From CAZLRH01 sp964562015 (GTDB lineage: Bacteria > Verrucomicrobiota > Verrucomicrobiia > Opitutales > JABDGR01): DNA of 45,281 bases. The notes beneath the pieces are model-generated. The model made no database searches, was not told the DNA's origin, and saw only the letters and a program-made list of their open reading frames with translations. Position 1 is the first letter of the stretch; the number at the start of each line of letters is the position of its first letter. This document shows, in pieces, positions 17,590 through 25,711 of this stretch. The stretch spans positions 1-45,281 of the forward strand of contig CAZLRH010000026.1 of NCBI GenBank assembly GCA_964562015.1, written 5' to 3'. A program made the translations under genes and the position numbers.

Positions 17590-17778
17590 GGGAGCGGGGT
17601 AGTGGGGTGGCATTTCTTTAGTCCTTGCGGCGTTTCGCGGCAATTCCAAATGAAGGCGCCTCCGTTCTCGCCGCTTCCGTGGAGTGAAACCCGACCGCAG
17701 CGCACCCCGGCTTGCCAAGTAGAAAAGCGGCCGCCAAGCTGGCTCGCGCGCGGCATGTTTTCGCGTTCGCTGCCCATC

Positions 17779-19773
17779 ATGTCCGAGAGTGATCAACCCA
17801 CCGTCGCCGCCCTGGTCTCATCGGCGCCGGTCCCCGCCCTGCGGGCGCTGCCCGTCAATGCGCTGGCGTTGGCCGCGCTCGGGGTGGTGTTTGGCGACAT
17901 CGGCACCAGCCCGCTCTACACTTATCAGACGGCCCTGGCCGTCGTGGGCCACGAGGACCTCGAGCTCGTCACGCTGGGCGTGCTCTCGCTCATTTTTTGG
18001 GCGCTAACGCTCGTGGTGACGGTAAAATATCTGTGGTTTGTCACTCGCGCCGATAACCGTGGCGAAGGCGGCGTCTTCGCGTTGCTCGCCCTTGTGCGCA
18101 AACATCTTCCGGCCAACCGCAATCTCTCGCTCACCATTTTACTTTTGCTGTTTGGGACGGGGCTGGTGATGGGCGATGGCGTCATCACGCCGGCGATTTC
18201 CGTGTTGAGCGCCATTCAGGGCCTGACTGTCGTGACGCCGACTTTCACGCCCTGGGTGGTGCCCGTGACCTGCGTGATTTTGGTGCTTTTATTCAGTGTG
18301 CAAAAATTCGGCACGGGCGCGCTCAGCGCTGTGTTTGCGCCCGTGATGTTGCTGTGGTTTGCCACCTTGGGCGCGACGGGGGCCTGGCAAATTTTCCACG
18401 CGGGCGGGCATGTGCTGTGGGCGCTGAACCCGTGGTATGCCGTGAATTTTCTGCGCCTGCAACACGCTCATGCCGGGGCGATTCTCGGGGCGGTGGTTTT
18501 GTGTGTGACCGGCGCGGAGGCGCTGTATGCGGACCTCGGGCATTTCGGCCGGCCGGCCATCGCGCGGGCGTGGTACTGGGTGGCGTGGCCCGCGCTGGTG
18601 GTGAATTATTTCGGCCAGGGCGCCCTCGTGCTCGCCGCGAAAGGAACGCCGGACGAAAAAATGGTGCGCGATAATCCCTTCTTCAACCTCGTCCATCCCG
18701 GTTGGGCGACTTACCTGCTCGTTGGACTTTCGACCGTGGCGACCATCATTGCCTCACAAGCCCTTATTTCCGGCGTCTTTTCCCTCGCGCGCCAGGCGAT
18801 GCAGCTCGATTACGCCCCCGCGTTGAAAGTCACCCACACCTCCGATCGCATGGAGGGCCACATCTACCTGCCGTTCGTCAATTACACGCTCGGAATTTTG
18901 TGCGTGGCGACTGTCCTGCTCTTCAAAACGTCCAATGAGTTGGCCAATGCCTACGGGTTGGCGGTGACCGGCACGATGTTGGTGACGACCCTTGCCTATG
19001 GCCGCGTGCGCCACCAGCACTTGGGCCGCCCGTGGTGGGACGTGGCCGCCCTCATGACGCTTTTCCTGCTGGTGGACGGCCCTTTCTTTTGGGCCAACCT
19101 CAGCAAATTCACTCACGGTGGCTGGTACCCCATGGTGCTTGGCTTGGTGGTGTTTGGGTTCATGTTCACTTGGCGGTCAGGCCGCAACGCCCTGCATCGC
19201 AATCTGGATGCCGACAACGAATCCCTCGCCGTTTTTCTCCAGGAAATGGACGACCTGCCGCTGATACGCCATCCCGGCACGGCGGTGTATATGACGGCGT
19301 TTTCGAACCACGCGCCGGGCCTGATTGTGGATTTCATGCGCATCAACCGCTGCCTGCCCGAACGCGTGATTTTGCTTATCCCCCAGCCGGAACCCGTGGC
19401 GCATGCGGATGCCACGCTCGAACCCGCCCGGCTGGAGCAACTCGCGCACGGATTCTTCCGCCTGTATGTGCCCTTTGGTTATCGCGAGCAGCCGGACTTG
19501 CTCGCCTGGGTGGATCATTTTCGGGCTGACTTGGGACCCGGCTACATCAGCAATGCCGTGCTCTTCTACTCGTCGTTGCCGCGGCTCATTCTCGATGAAA
19601 TTCCCCTCGACGATGGTCACGGGCGCCACGTCGGCCATTACCTGTGGCGCAAAACCAAGCGGCCCTTCGAGCGCCTGTTTCAGTTCATGATGCGCAACGC
19701 CCGCCCGGCGTTTGACACCTGCCGCCTGCCCGAGGGCCGGGGCATCGAGGTGGTCCGCCGGTTTCGGATTTGA
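17779..19773 (+). CDS. kup: Kup-type potassium uptake protein
   Basis: 664 residues from MSESDQPTVA at 17779 (an ATG at 17755 would add eight). The family block VVFGDIGTSPLYTYQTAL lies at the first membrane helix, followed by TVKYLWFVTRADNRGEGG and LLFGTGLVMGDGVITPAISVL. About twelve hydrophobic segments end near residue 460, then a soluble C-terminal domain (GTAVYMTAFSNHAPGLI). Kup proteins carry K+ with protons into the cell. The gene is divergent from the sugar porter; 17590-17778 is the shared upstream region. Confidence 0.95.
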   Translation: MSESDQPTVAALVSSAPVPALRALPVNALALAALGVVFGDIGTSPLYTYQTALAVVGHEDLELVTLGVLSLIFWALTLVVTVKYLWFVTRADNRGEGGVFALLALVRKHLPANRNLSLTILLLLFGTGLVMGDGVITPAISVLSAIQGLTVVTPTFTPWVVPVTCVILVLLFSVQKFGTGALSAVFAPVMLLWFATLGATGAWQIFHAGGHVLWALNPWYAVNFLRLQHAHAGAILGAVVLCVTGAEALYADLGHFGRPAIARAWYWVAWPALVVNYFGQGALVLAAKGTPDEKMVRDNPFFNLVHPGWATYLLVGLSTVATIIASQALISGVFSLARQAMQLDYAPALKVTHTSDRMEGHIYLPFVNYTLGILCVATVLLFKTSNELANAYGLAVTGTMLVTTLAYGRVRHQHLGRPWWDVAALMTLFLLVDGPFFWANLSKFTHGGWYPMVLGLVVFGFMFTWRSGRNALHRNLDADNESLAVFLQEMDDLPLIRHPGTAVYMTAFSNHAPGLIVDFMRINRCLPERVILLIPQPEPVAHADATLEPARLEQLAHGFFRLYVPFGYREQPDLLAWVDHFRADLGPGYISNAVLFYSSLPRLILDEIPLDDGHGRHVGHYLWRKTKRPFERLFQFMMRNARPAFDTCRLPEGRGIEVVRRFRI

Positions 19774-19842
19774 CCGGTGATTGGGGATTGAGAAACCCGC
19801 GCCAGCGCTTAAGGTCATAGATTGGGAAAGCTTTTCCGCGCC

Positions 19843-20505
19843 ATGAAGATTTTTGAACTATTGACGCACGGCGGGCCGCTAATTTGGCCCTTGCTGGGGC
19901 TGAGCGTGCTCGGGCTGGTGTTTTTTCTCGAGCGGGCGTTTTACCTGCACAAGGGGCAGATTCGCACGGCGGATTTCGTCGAAGGCATCAAAAACCTCGT
20001 GCGCAAGCGCCGCGTGCTCGAGGCCCTTACGGTTTGCGAGGAAACACCCGGCCCGGTGGCCGCGGTGGTCAAAGCAGCGCTCCTGCACCATCAGGAAGAC
20101 GAGGGCCGCTTGCGCGGCGCCATCCAGGCCATGGCCCTGGTGGAAATTCCCTCCCTCGAGCGCCGGCTGGGCACCATTGCCGCCATCGCCAAGGTCGCGC
20201 CGATTTTGGGCCTGCTTGGCACCACCGTGGCCTTGCGCCAGGCGTTTGTGGTGATGAGCGGGGAGGGCGCCTACGCCAATGCCTCGAGTTTTTCCGGTGA
20301 AATGGCCGCCGCCCTCATCACCACCGTGGCCGGGCTGACCATCGCGGTCGTCGCCTACCTGGGCTATCATTTTCTCTATGGGCGCGTGCGCGCCCTCGTG
20401 CACGACATGGAATGGGTTGGCAATGACATGTTATTATTTTTACTCACAGACTTGCCCGGCACCCCGCCGCCGGCCGACAAGGACAATGGCGCTTCCACCC
20501 CCTGA
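19843..20505 (+). CDS. exbB: ExbB/TolQ/MotA-family proton channel protein
   Basis: 220 residues from MKIFELLTHGGP at 19843. Three membrane segments: about residues 10-30 (LIWPLLGLSVLGLVFFLE), 110-130 (VAPILGLLGTTVALRQAF) and 155-180 (MAAALITTVAGLTIAVVAYLG), with cytoplasmic helices between, as in ExbB/TolQ. Five ExbB subunits surround an ExbD dimer and use proton motive force to energise outer-membrane transport through TonB. It starts an operon: the ExbD-like gene follows after three bases and a TonB-like gene 16 bases later. Confidence 0.88.
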   Translation: MKIFELLTHGGPLIWPLLGLSVLGLVFFLERAFYLHKGQIRTADFVEGIKNLVRKRRVLEALTVCEETPGPVAAVVKAALLHHQEDEGRLRGAIQAMALVEIPSLERRLGTIAAIAKVAPILGLLGTTVALRQAFVVMSGEGAYANASSFSGEMAAALITTVAGLTIAVVAYLGYHFLYGRVRALVHDMEWVGNDMLLFLLTDLPGTPPPADKDNGASTP

Positions 20506-20508
20506 ATC

Positions 20509-21009
20509 ATGCCGCTGACCAGCCCCTTGGGTTTGATCCGCCACGTGCGCCAGCCGGACTTGCGGCTGGAGGTGGTGCCATGGCTCAACGTGCTGCTGGT
20601 GGGCTGGATGTTCACGCTGTTCGGGCCGCCATTCCTGTACACGCCCGGGCTGGCGGTGGCGGTAGGCCTGGCCCCGGGCACCTTGCCCGCCACCCTGGAT
20701 TTGCCCACGGCCGGCGAGCTCCCCGGCAGCCTGACCGACGACACGATCGTGCTCACCGCCAAACAAAATCAATTTGTATTCAAGGATGGCATTTATGATC
20801 TGGCCGGATTGCAGCGCCGCTTTGAAGACCTCCGGGTGCACCCCCTGCCGCCCGCCGGCAAGGCCCGCATCCTTTTGATCAAGGCCGAGCGCGAGGTCAC
20901 CCTGGATCCCCTGTTAAAGGTTTTGGAGCTGGCGCCCGCGGCGGGCTTTCCGACGGTGGTAATTTCCGTCAAGGCCCAGCCGGCCACCACGCCGCCCGCC
21001 GCCCAGTAA
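20509..21009 (+). CDS. exbD: ExbD/TolR-like protein with Asn in place of the key Asp
   Basis: 166 residues. A short cytoplasmic N-terminus is followed by one membrane helix, PWLNVLLVGWMFTLF (residues 24-38), and a periplasmic domain with VLTAKQNQFVFKDGIYDL and ILLIKAEREVTLDPLLKVLELA, which match the ExbD periplasmic fold. In ExbD and TolR the helix begins PxIDV and its aspartate is required for proton flow; here the aligned residue is N27. Either the Asp function lies elsewhere or this unit is not proton-driven in the usual way. Placed between ExbB-like and TonB-like genes. Confidence 0.8.
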   Translation: MPLTSPLGLIRHVRQPDLRLEVVPWLNVLLVGWMFTLFGPPFLYTPGLAVAVGLAPGTLPATLDLPTAGELPGSLTDDTIVLTAKQNQFVFKDGIYDLAGLQRRFEDLRVHPLPPAGKARILLIKAEREVTLDPLLKVLELAPAAGFPTVVISVKAQPATTPPAAQ

Positions 21010-21025
21010 GAATTTCGTTTTTCGC

Positions 21026-21859
21026 ATGACTGGCGACCCCGCGATTTCGACGCCCACCGTCCCGCTGCCATCCGGCGGCCGGGCCGGCAACGGCGCATCC
21101 GGCTCGCGGCCCATTTTTTTGATGGCCGTGGTGATCGCGGTCGCCGTGCATGCGGGGGCGCTGTTTATATTTCGCGTCGGACCCGCCACCACGCCGGCCC
21201 AAGCCGCCCCGCGCCCGCACATATTTTATGCGCTGGAAGACAAGTCCGGCGTCCCTTCGTTGGTCGAGCAACAGGCCAAGCTGAATGACCTCGAGCCGAT
21301 TTTCCTGCCCACGAGCCGCAACTATGCCACCGGCGCCAACGCGCTGCCCCGCCCGCCCGGTCCCCTTTTATTCCAGCCTTACACTTCCAATGTCACCCCG
21401 GCGGAGGCGGATTTCCGCCCGCCCAACGAGGCGCTGGCCGCGGCGGGCGGCCCGGCGCAGATTCTCCAAATCGGCCATTGGGATTTTCTCGGAACTTTTG
21501 GGACAGACGCCGCCCCGGCCAAAAAGCTGGCGCCGCGCGGGGCGCACCTGACGGTGACACGCCTCGGACCCGGCCTGACCAGTGCGACGGCCGGCCCCGC
21601 GGGGGTGAAGGTGATCGATGAAGATTGGCCGGTGGACCTCCGCCCGCCGGCGGGAGAAGCCCGCTGGGCGCCCGCGCATTTTCTCTTGTTGTTTACCGAG
21701 GCCGGCCCGGTCGGCCAGCCGCTGCTCCAGCCGCCGCCCCAACTCGAAGCCGCGGATGACGTGGAGGCGGTGGATGATTTCCTGCGGGCACGACTGGACG
21801 AGCGCTTCCGCCGCCGTCCGCTCCCCGCGGGCGCCTACGAAGCGGTGATCGGGCCGTAG
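21026..21859 (+). CDS. TonB-like membrane-anchored protein
   Basis: 277 residues, not identified by sequence alone. One N-terminal membrane segment (IFLMAVVIAVAVHAGALFIF, about residues 30-49) follows a short cytoplasmic Gly/Ser/Pro tail, and a long Pro/Ala-rich part follows, the usual topology of TonB or TolA. The end (FLRARLDERFRRRPLPAGAYEAVIGP) is compatible with a small C-terminal domain, but no clear TonB motif is seen. Position directly after ExbB and ExbD genes is the main reason for the call. Confidence 0.55.
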   Translation: MTGDPAISTPTVPLPSGGRAGNGASGSRPIFLMAVVIAVAVHAGALFIFRVGPATTPAQAAPRPHIFYALEDKSGVPSLVEQQAKLNDLEPIFLPTSRNYATGANALPRPPGPLLFQPYTSNVTPAEADFRPPNEALAAAGGPAQILQIGHWDFLGTFGTDAAPAKKLAPRGAHLTVTRLGPGLTSATAGPAGVKVIDEDWPVDLRPPAGEARWAPAHFLLLFTEAGPVGQPLLQPPPQLEAADDVEAVDDFLRARLDERFRRRPLPAGAYEAVIGP

Positions 21860-21877
21860 CCGATTTTTCGGATGCCC

Positions 21878-22300
21878 TTACGCCGCCACCGTGATCATCC
21901 AGCCGAGGCCGAAACGGTCCGTCAACATGCCGAATTTCGGCGACCAAAAAGTCTTGGTGAGCGGCATCATTACCTGGCCATCCTGCGCGAGCGCCGCGAA
22001 AACGCGATCCGCCGCGGCCGCATCGGGCAACGTGAGCGAAAGCCGGAACCCGTGAAAATTTCCATCCTCCGGGCTGCAACCATCCGAAGCCATCAACACC
22101 GAATCGCCGACACGAAAACTCACGTGCATCACCTTGTTTTCAAAACCGGGCGCCAACATGCCTGGCGGCGTCGGCTCCGGGCTGTCCTTGTAACGCATCA
22201 GCAGGGTGACCTCCGCGCCGAAGGCGGTGCGGTAGAATTCGAGGGCCTCGTCGCAGCGGCCGCCGAAGAAAAGATAGGGTTGGACGAAGGTTTTGGACAT
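21878..22300 (-). CDS. VOC family protein, PhnB-like
   Basis: 140 residues from MSKTFVQPYLFFGGRCDEAL at 22300; the open frame extends upstream without conserved sequence. The block FFGGRCDEALEFYRTAFGAEV and the end WSPKFGMLTDRFGLGWMI are characteristic of the PhnB-like (3-demethylubiquinone methyltransferase-like) VOC group. Such proteins bind small molecules; a specific reaction cannot be named. It is convergent with the TonB-like gene 18 bases away. Confidence 0.85.
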   Translation of the reverse strand: MSKTFVQPYLFFGGRCDEALEFYRTAFGAEVTLLMRYKDSPEPTPPGMLAPGFENKVMHVSFRVGDSVLMASDGCSPEDGNFHGFRLSLTLPDAAAADRVFAALAQDGQVMMPLTKTFWSPKFGMLTDRFGLGWMITVAA

Positions 22301-22525
22301 GGTGATACCGGATTGAAGTAGAAAGGGATGGAAGTAGAAAGGGCGTCCTGCGTTTATCGCGGGTGGTCCAGCTTCGGCAATCCTGAAACAACATTTTGCC
22401 CAAGGTTCTCCAAGCATTAATAAAATGGCCCATGGCTGAACCATTGACCGGCGGAAAATAGGGAATAAGATTTCCGCCTTTAGGAATACACCCCGGTCAT
22501 CGGTTCTCCTCCCTTACGACTATCC

Positions 22526-23590
22526 ATGATGACTTGCCGACTACACCTTTTGACCATGACCAAAATGGCGTTGCTTGCGGGGCTGGTATGCACGTCGTCC
22601 GCGCTGGCCGTGCCAGCCACACCCGCGCCGACAGCGCAGCGGCGCTACGAAGTGCACAACGACATTCCGCCGCGCCTCCAGTGGAATGAAAACGCCGGTT
22701 ATTGCGGAGAGGTGTGCTTTATCAGTGCGGGACTTTATTACGGCCAGTACCTTTCCCAATTCGACGCCCGCGCCGCTATCGGTCCCAACACGAAACAAAA
22801 CCAGACCGAAATTCTTCTCGGTGACAACGACCAAGCCACGGCGGCACACATGCACTTGCAGGCGCAGGAATGGAATCCCACCGGCCAGGCGCGCACTCCG
22901 CAACAATTACTCGCCTGGGTGAAGCGCGAAGTGCTGCGCCGCCGGCCCGTCGCCCTCGGCGTTTACAACAACGAGTTTATTTTTAACGACGCACACTGGC
23001 CCGGCGATCCAACCTACGACCATATCGTCTGCGTGGTGGGCGTCAGCTCGCGGCATCCGCTGAACACCGGGCGCGCCTATTTGGACGATACGATTCTTTT
23101 CAGCGACAACGGCCTGCTCGGCAGCAGTTCCAATCACCCCTATTTTTTCCGCTACGCGTTCGCCACTTTTCCGGCTGACCGCACGCAGGCGAATCTGCCC
23201 ACGGGCCCGGTTTATTCGCTCCCCAATAAAGTCCCAAACTACGGCATCGCGTTCGCGGGCGTCATTGATCCCCAGCACGAAACACTCCCCGTGCGGCTCA
23301 ACACGAATATCAATTACGAGTCGCCGCAAATCGGGCACCAGTCCAACGTCCGCCCGCCGGGCACCCCGCTCGTGCTCACGATCACCGTCTCGGGACTCAA
23401 GCCCGGCGTGAGTTACAACCTCTATCGTTACGACAATCTGGCGTCGGTGCCGGATGCGGATTTCAACGCCCACGCCGCGCAGGCCGCGCAAACCTGGCCG
23501 ATTAAGATTTCCTCCAGCACCACGTACACTTTCAAGTTGACGATTAACTCCAATGACATCGCGGTGTTCCGCGCCGTGCGGGCGAATTAG
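22526..23590 (+). CDS. Secreted papain/C39-like cysteine peptidase-type protein
   Basis: 354 residues with an N-terminal signal peptide (MTKMALLAGLVCTSSALA, about residues 11-28). After the leader comes LQWNENAGYCGEVCFISA, which looks like the cysteine-nucleophile segment of papain- or C39-like peptidases, and later PTYDHIVCVVGVSS, a typical histidine segment. An Asn/Asp at FSDNGLL would complete a triad. A C-terminal beta domain (PLVLTITVSGLKPGVSYNLY) resembles a fibronectin-type module. Exported; the substrate is unknown. The call rests on motif spacing only. Confidence 0.5.
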   Translation: MMTCRLHLLTMTKMALLAGLVCTSSALAVPATPAPTAQRRYEVHNDIPPRLQWNENAGYCGEVCFISAGLYYGQYLSQFDARAAIGPNTKQNQTEILLGDNDQATAAHMHLQAQEWNPTGQARTPQQLLAWVKREVLRRRPVALGVYNNEFIFNDAHWPGDPTYDHIVCVVGVSSRHPLNTGRAYLDDTILFSDNGLLGSSSNHPYFFRYAFATFPADRTQANLPTGPVYSLPNKVPNYGIAFAGVIDPQHETLPVRLNTNINYESPQIGHQSNVRPPGTPLVLTITVSGLKPGVSYNLYRYDNLASVPDADFNAHAAQAAQTWPIKISSSTTYTFKLTINSNDIAVFRAVRAN

Positions 23591-23627
23591 GATCTTCCTC
23601 GAATGAGATTTCAATGGACGTTTCCTG

Positions 23628-23715
23628 GGTCGTCGCAAGCGACGCCCCTACTCGTGGCTTTGCCGATGGGACATGCAAATTCGGCGCGGTGTAGGGGCGC
23701 CGCTTGCGGCGACCC
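23628..23715. repeat. Hairpin repeat, same core as the one inside the tRNA array
   Basis: Arms 23628-23652 and 23691-23715 are inverted copies with two mismatches in 25 bases, built on GTCGCAAGCGACGCCCCTAC. The same two arms occur at 43538-43562 and 43603-43627 with a different loop. It sits just past the stop of the peptidase-like gene in a non-coding stretch (23591-23900) that has a second hairpin at about 23780-23847 (GAGGCGTCC type). Confidence 0.75.
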
Positions 23716-23900
23716 TTTAATGATTTGAGCGAGAGCATTTTCAAAAAAGCTGGGGCCGTGTCCAAGTCCTTTTCCGAGGTAGGAACGGCTCTCCGAGCCG
23801 TCCGCTCCTCTGGCATCGGACGCCTCGAAGAGGCGTCCCTACCACCAAGACTTCCAGCCTCAATCCCGGCTACACTTCAATTTAAAGCGCCCTAGAGAGA

Positions 23901-25523
23901 TCAGCTGAGCCGCAACGCCAGCGAAACCACGGATTGTTTCGGCAGCGTCACCCGAATCGTCTGGCCTTCCACGGCCGCCGCCAAGGGCGCGAGCGCAACG
24001 ACTTCCGGTTTTGCAAAAGTATTCGCGGCCTGACGATCCTCGTGCGTGAGCACCTGGCCTTTGACTTCGGTTGCGCTGGCGCCGTCAATCCGCAGGCGCA
24101 CGGTGACGGGTCCGTCCAGCGACGGGTTGGTCAGCGTCACGGTCAGCGCGCCGGCGTCTTTCACCGAGGCGGAACCGTAAACGAGGGACATTTTTGCGGC
24201 GCCCTCCACGGCCGTCACATTTTGCGGATCGCCGCCGATTTCCATGGGCACGAGGCGGCCGCCCATGTGTGGCTGGTACAGCTTGAACACATAGTAAACC
24301 GGCGTGCGGATAAAGTTGTCGCCGTGCGCGAGGAACAGCGAATGCAGGCAGTTGATGGTCTGCGCGACGTTGGCCATGGCGAGCTTGTCGGCATGGCGGT
24401 TGAAAATGTCAAAGGTGAGCGCTGAGTGCAGCGCGTCACGCAGCGTGATGGGCTGGCTGATGGTGAAGCCCTTCGCGATTTCCTCGCCGGGCGGATACCA
24501 GTTGCCCCATTCATCGACGATGAATTTCGTGCGGTGCTGCGGATCGAGCTGGGTCATGATTTCCCAATTGTCGAGAATGGCCCGTTCCATGAGCTGGCCC
24601 TTGAGCAGCACGGAGTACCATTCGGCCGGGGAAAACACGGCGGCCTTAAAATTCGTCTGGCGGAAATCGGTGTAGAAATGCAGGGAGAATCCGTCCACGC
24701 GGGATTTGTGCCCCTGCATGGCCTCGAAGAAACCGCGCGTCCAGCCGGTGTCGTGGTCGAACGAGTGCCCGCGCGGTCCCGTCGCCACGAGAAAAGACGG
24801 CCCCTGATTGGGAAACTGGGTGACAAACTGGCGGTACAGTTCGGCGTATTCGCCGGGCGCCATATCTCCGCCGCAACCCCACGATTCGTTGCCGACGCCC
24901 CAGTAGTTGACATTGAAGGGTGATTTGTCGCCGTTGGCGGCGCGCTCGTCAGCGAGGGTGAGCGTGCCGGGCGCGGCATTGCAGTAATTCACCCAATCAT
25001 GAAATTCCTTCACCGTGCCGGAGCCGACATTTCCGGCCAAATACGGCTCGGCGCCCACCAACTTGCACAGTTGCATGAACTCATGTGTGCCGAACTGGTT
25101 GGTCTCGACGCCGAGGACTTCTTCGGGCGTGTTGCGCTGCCAGTAATTGTAAGTGCGCGGGCGTTTTGCGGCGGGCCCGATGCCATCGCGCCAGTGATAG
25201 CCATCCGCAAAACAACCGCCCGGCCAGCGAAGATTCGGCGCGCCAATGGCCTTCATGTCCTCGATAAATTGGCGGCGAAGGCCCCCGACATTGGGAATTT
25301 TCGAATCTGGGCCCACCCAAATGCCATCGTAGATGACGCCGCCGAGGTGCTCGATAAAGTGGCCGTAAATTTGCGGGCTGATGGTCACCCCGGCGAGTTG
25401 CGGATGAACCACGATTTCCGTATCGGCGACTGCGGTGGCGGCACGGAGCCGCGAGGGCAAGACGCTCGTGGCCGTGGCGGCGCCGGCGGCGGCCACGGTT
25501 TTGAGAAAAGCACGCCGGTTCAT
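23901..25523 (-). CDS. abfA: Alpha-L-arabinofuranosidase, GH51
   Basis: 540 residues from MNRRAFLKTV at 25523; the RR-x-F-L-K start with an alanine-rich hydrophobic run is a Tat-type signal. Catalytic TIM barrel of family GH51: YGHFIEHLGG, LRWPGGCFADGYHW, the acid/base glutamate in GVGNESWG (E213), SLHFYT, and the nucleophile in FIVDEWGNW (E338). A beta-sandwich follows (SASVKDAGALTVTLTNPSL). It releases terminal arabinofuranose from arabinan or arabinoxylan outside the cytoplasm. Length and motif order fit the family well. Confidence 0.92.
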   Translation of the reverse strand: MNRRAFLKTVAAAGAATATSVLPSRLRAATAVADTEIVVHPQLAGVTISPQIYGHFIEHLGGVIYDGIWVGPDSKIPNVGGLRRQFIEDMKAIGAPNLRWPGGCFADGYHWRDGIGPAAKRPRTYNYWQRNTPEEVLGVETNQFGTHEFMQLCKLVGAEPYLAGNVGSGTVKEFHDWVNYCNAAPGTLTLADERAANGDKSPFNVNYWGVGNESWGCGGDMAPGEYAELYRQFVTQFPNQGPSFLVATGPRGHSFDHDTGWTRGFFEAMQGHKSRVDGFSLHFYTDFRQTNFKAAVFSPAEWYSVLLKGQLMERAILDNWEIMTQLDPQHRTKFIVDEWGNWYPPGEEIAKGFTISQPITLRDALHSALTFDIFNRHADKLAMANVAQTINCLHSLFLAHGDNFIRTPVYYVFKLYQPHMGGRLVPMEIGGDPQNVTAVEGAAKMSLVYGSASVKDAGALTVTLTNPSLDGPVTVRLRIDGASATEVKGQVLTHEDRQAANTFAKPEVVALAPLAAAVEGQTIRVTLPKQSVVSLALRLS

Positions 25524-25711
25524 GCGCGAACCGTGGAAATGAGGTTGCACGGGGTAATGGGGTTTAGGTAGAAGATAGGTCGTATTTCTCCCTGTCAAGC
25601 GCCGACGGGCGTTTCAATTTGGCACCGGTTTGAATGCCCATTCGGGCCGGCCTGAGTTGACCTTTCGATGCCCCTGAAAGCACCGGCCCTGAGCGGAGTG
25701 CCCTTACCCCC

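Noticed and set aside
17410..17778. Extended N-terminus of Kup
   Set aside because: The upstream part of the open frame overlaps the divergent sugar-porter start and has no conserved Kup sequence; the family begins close to the chosen ATG.
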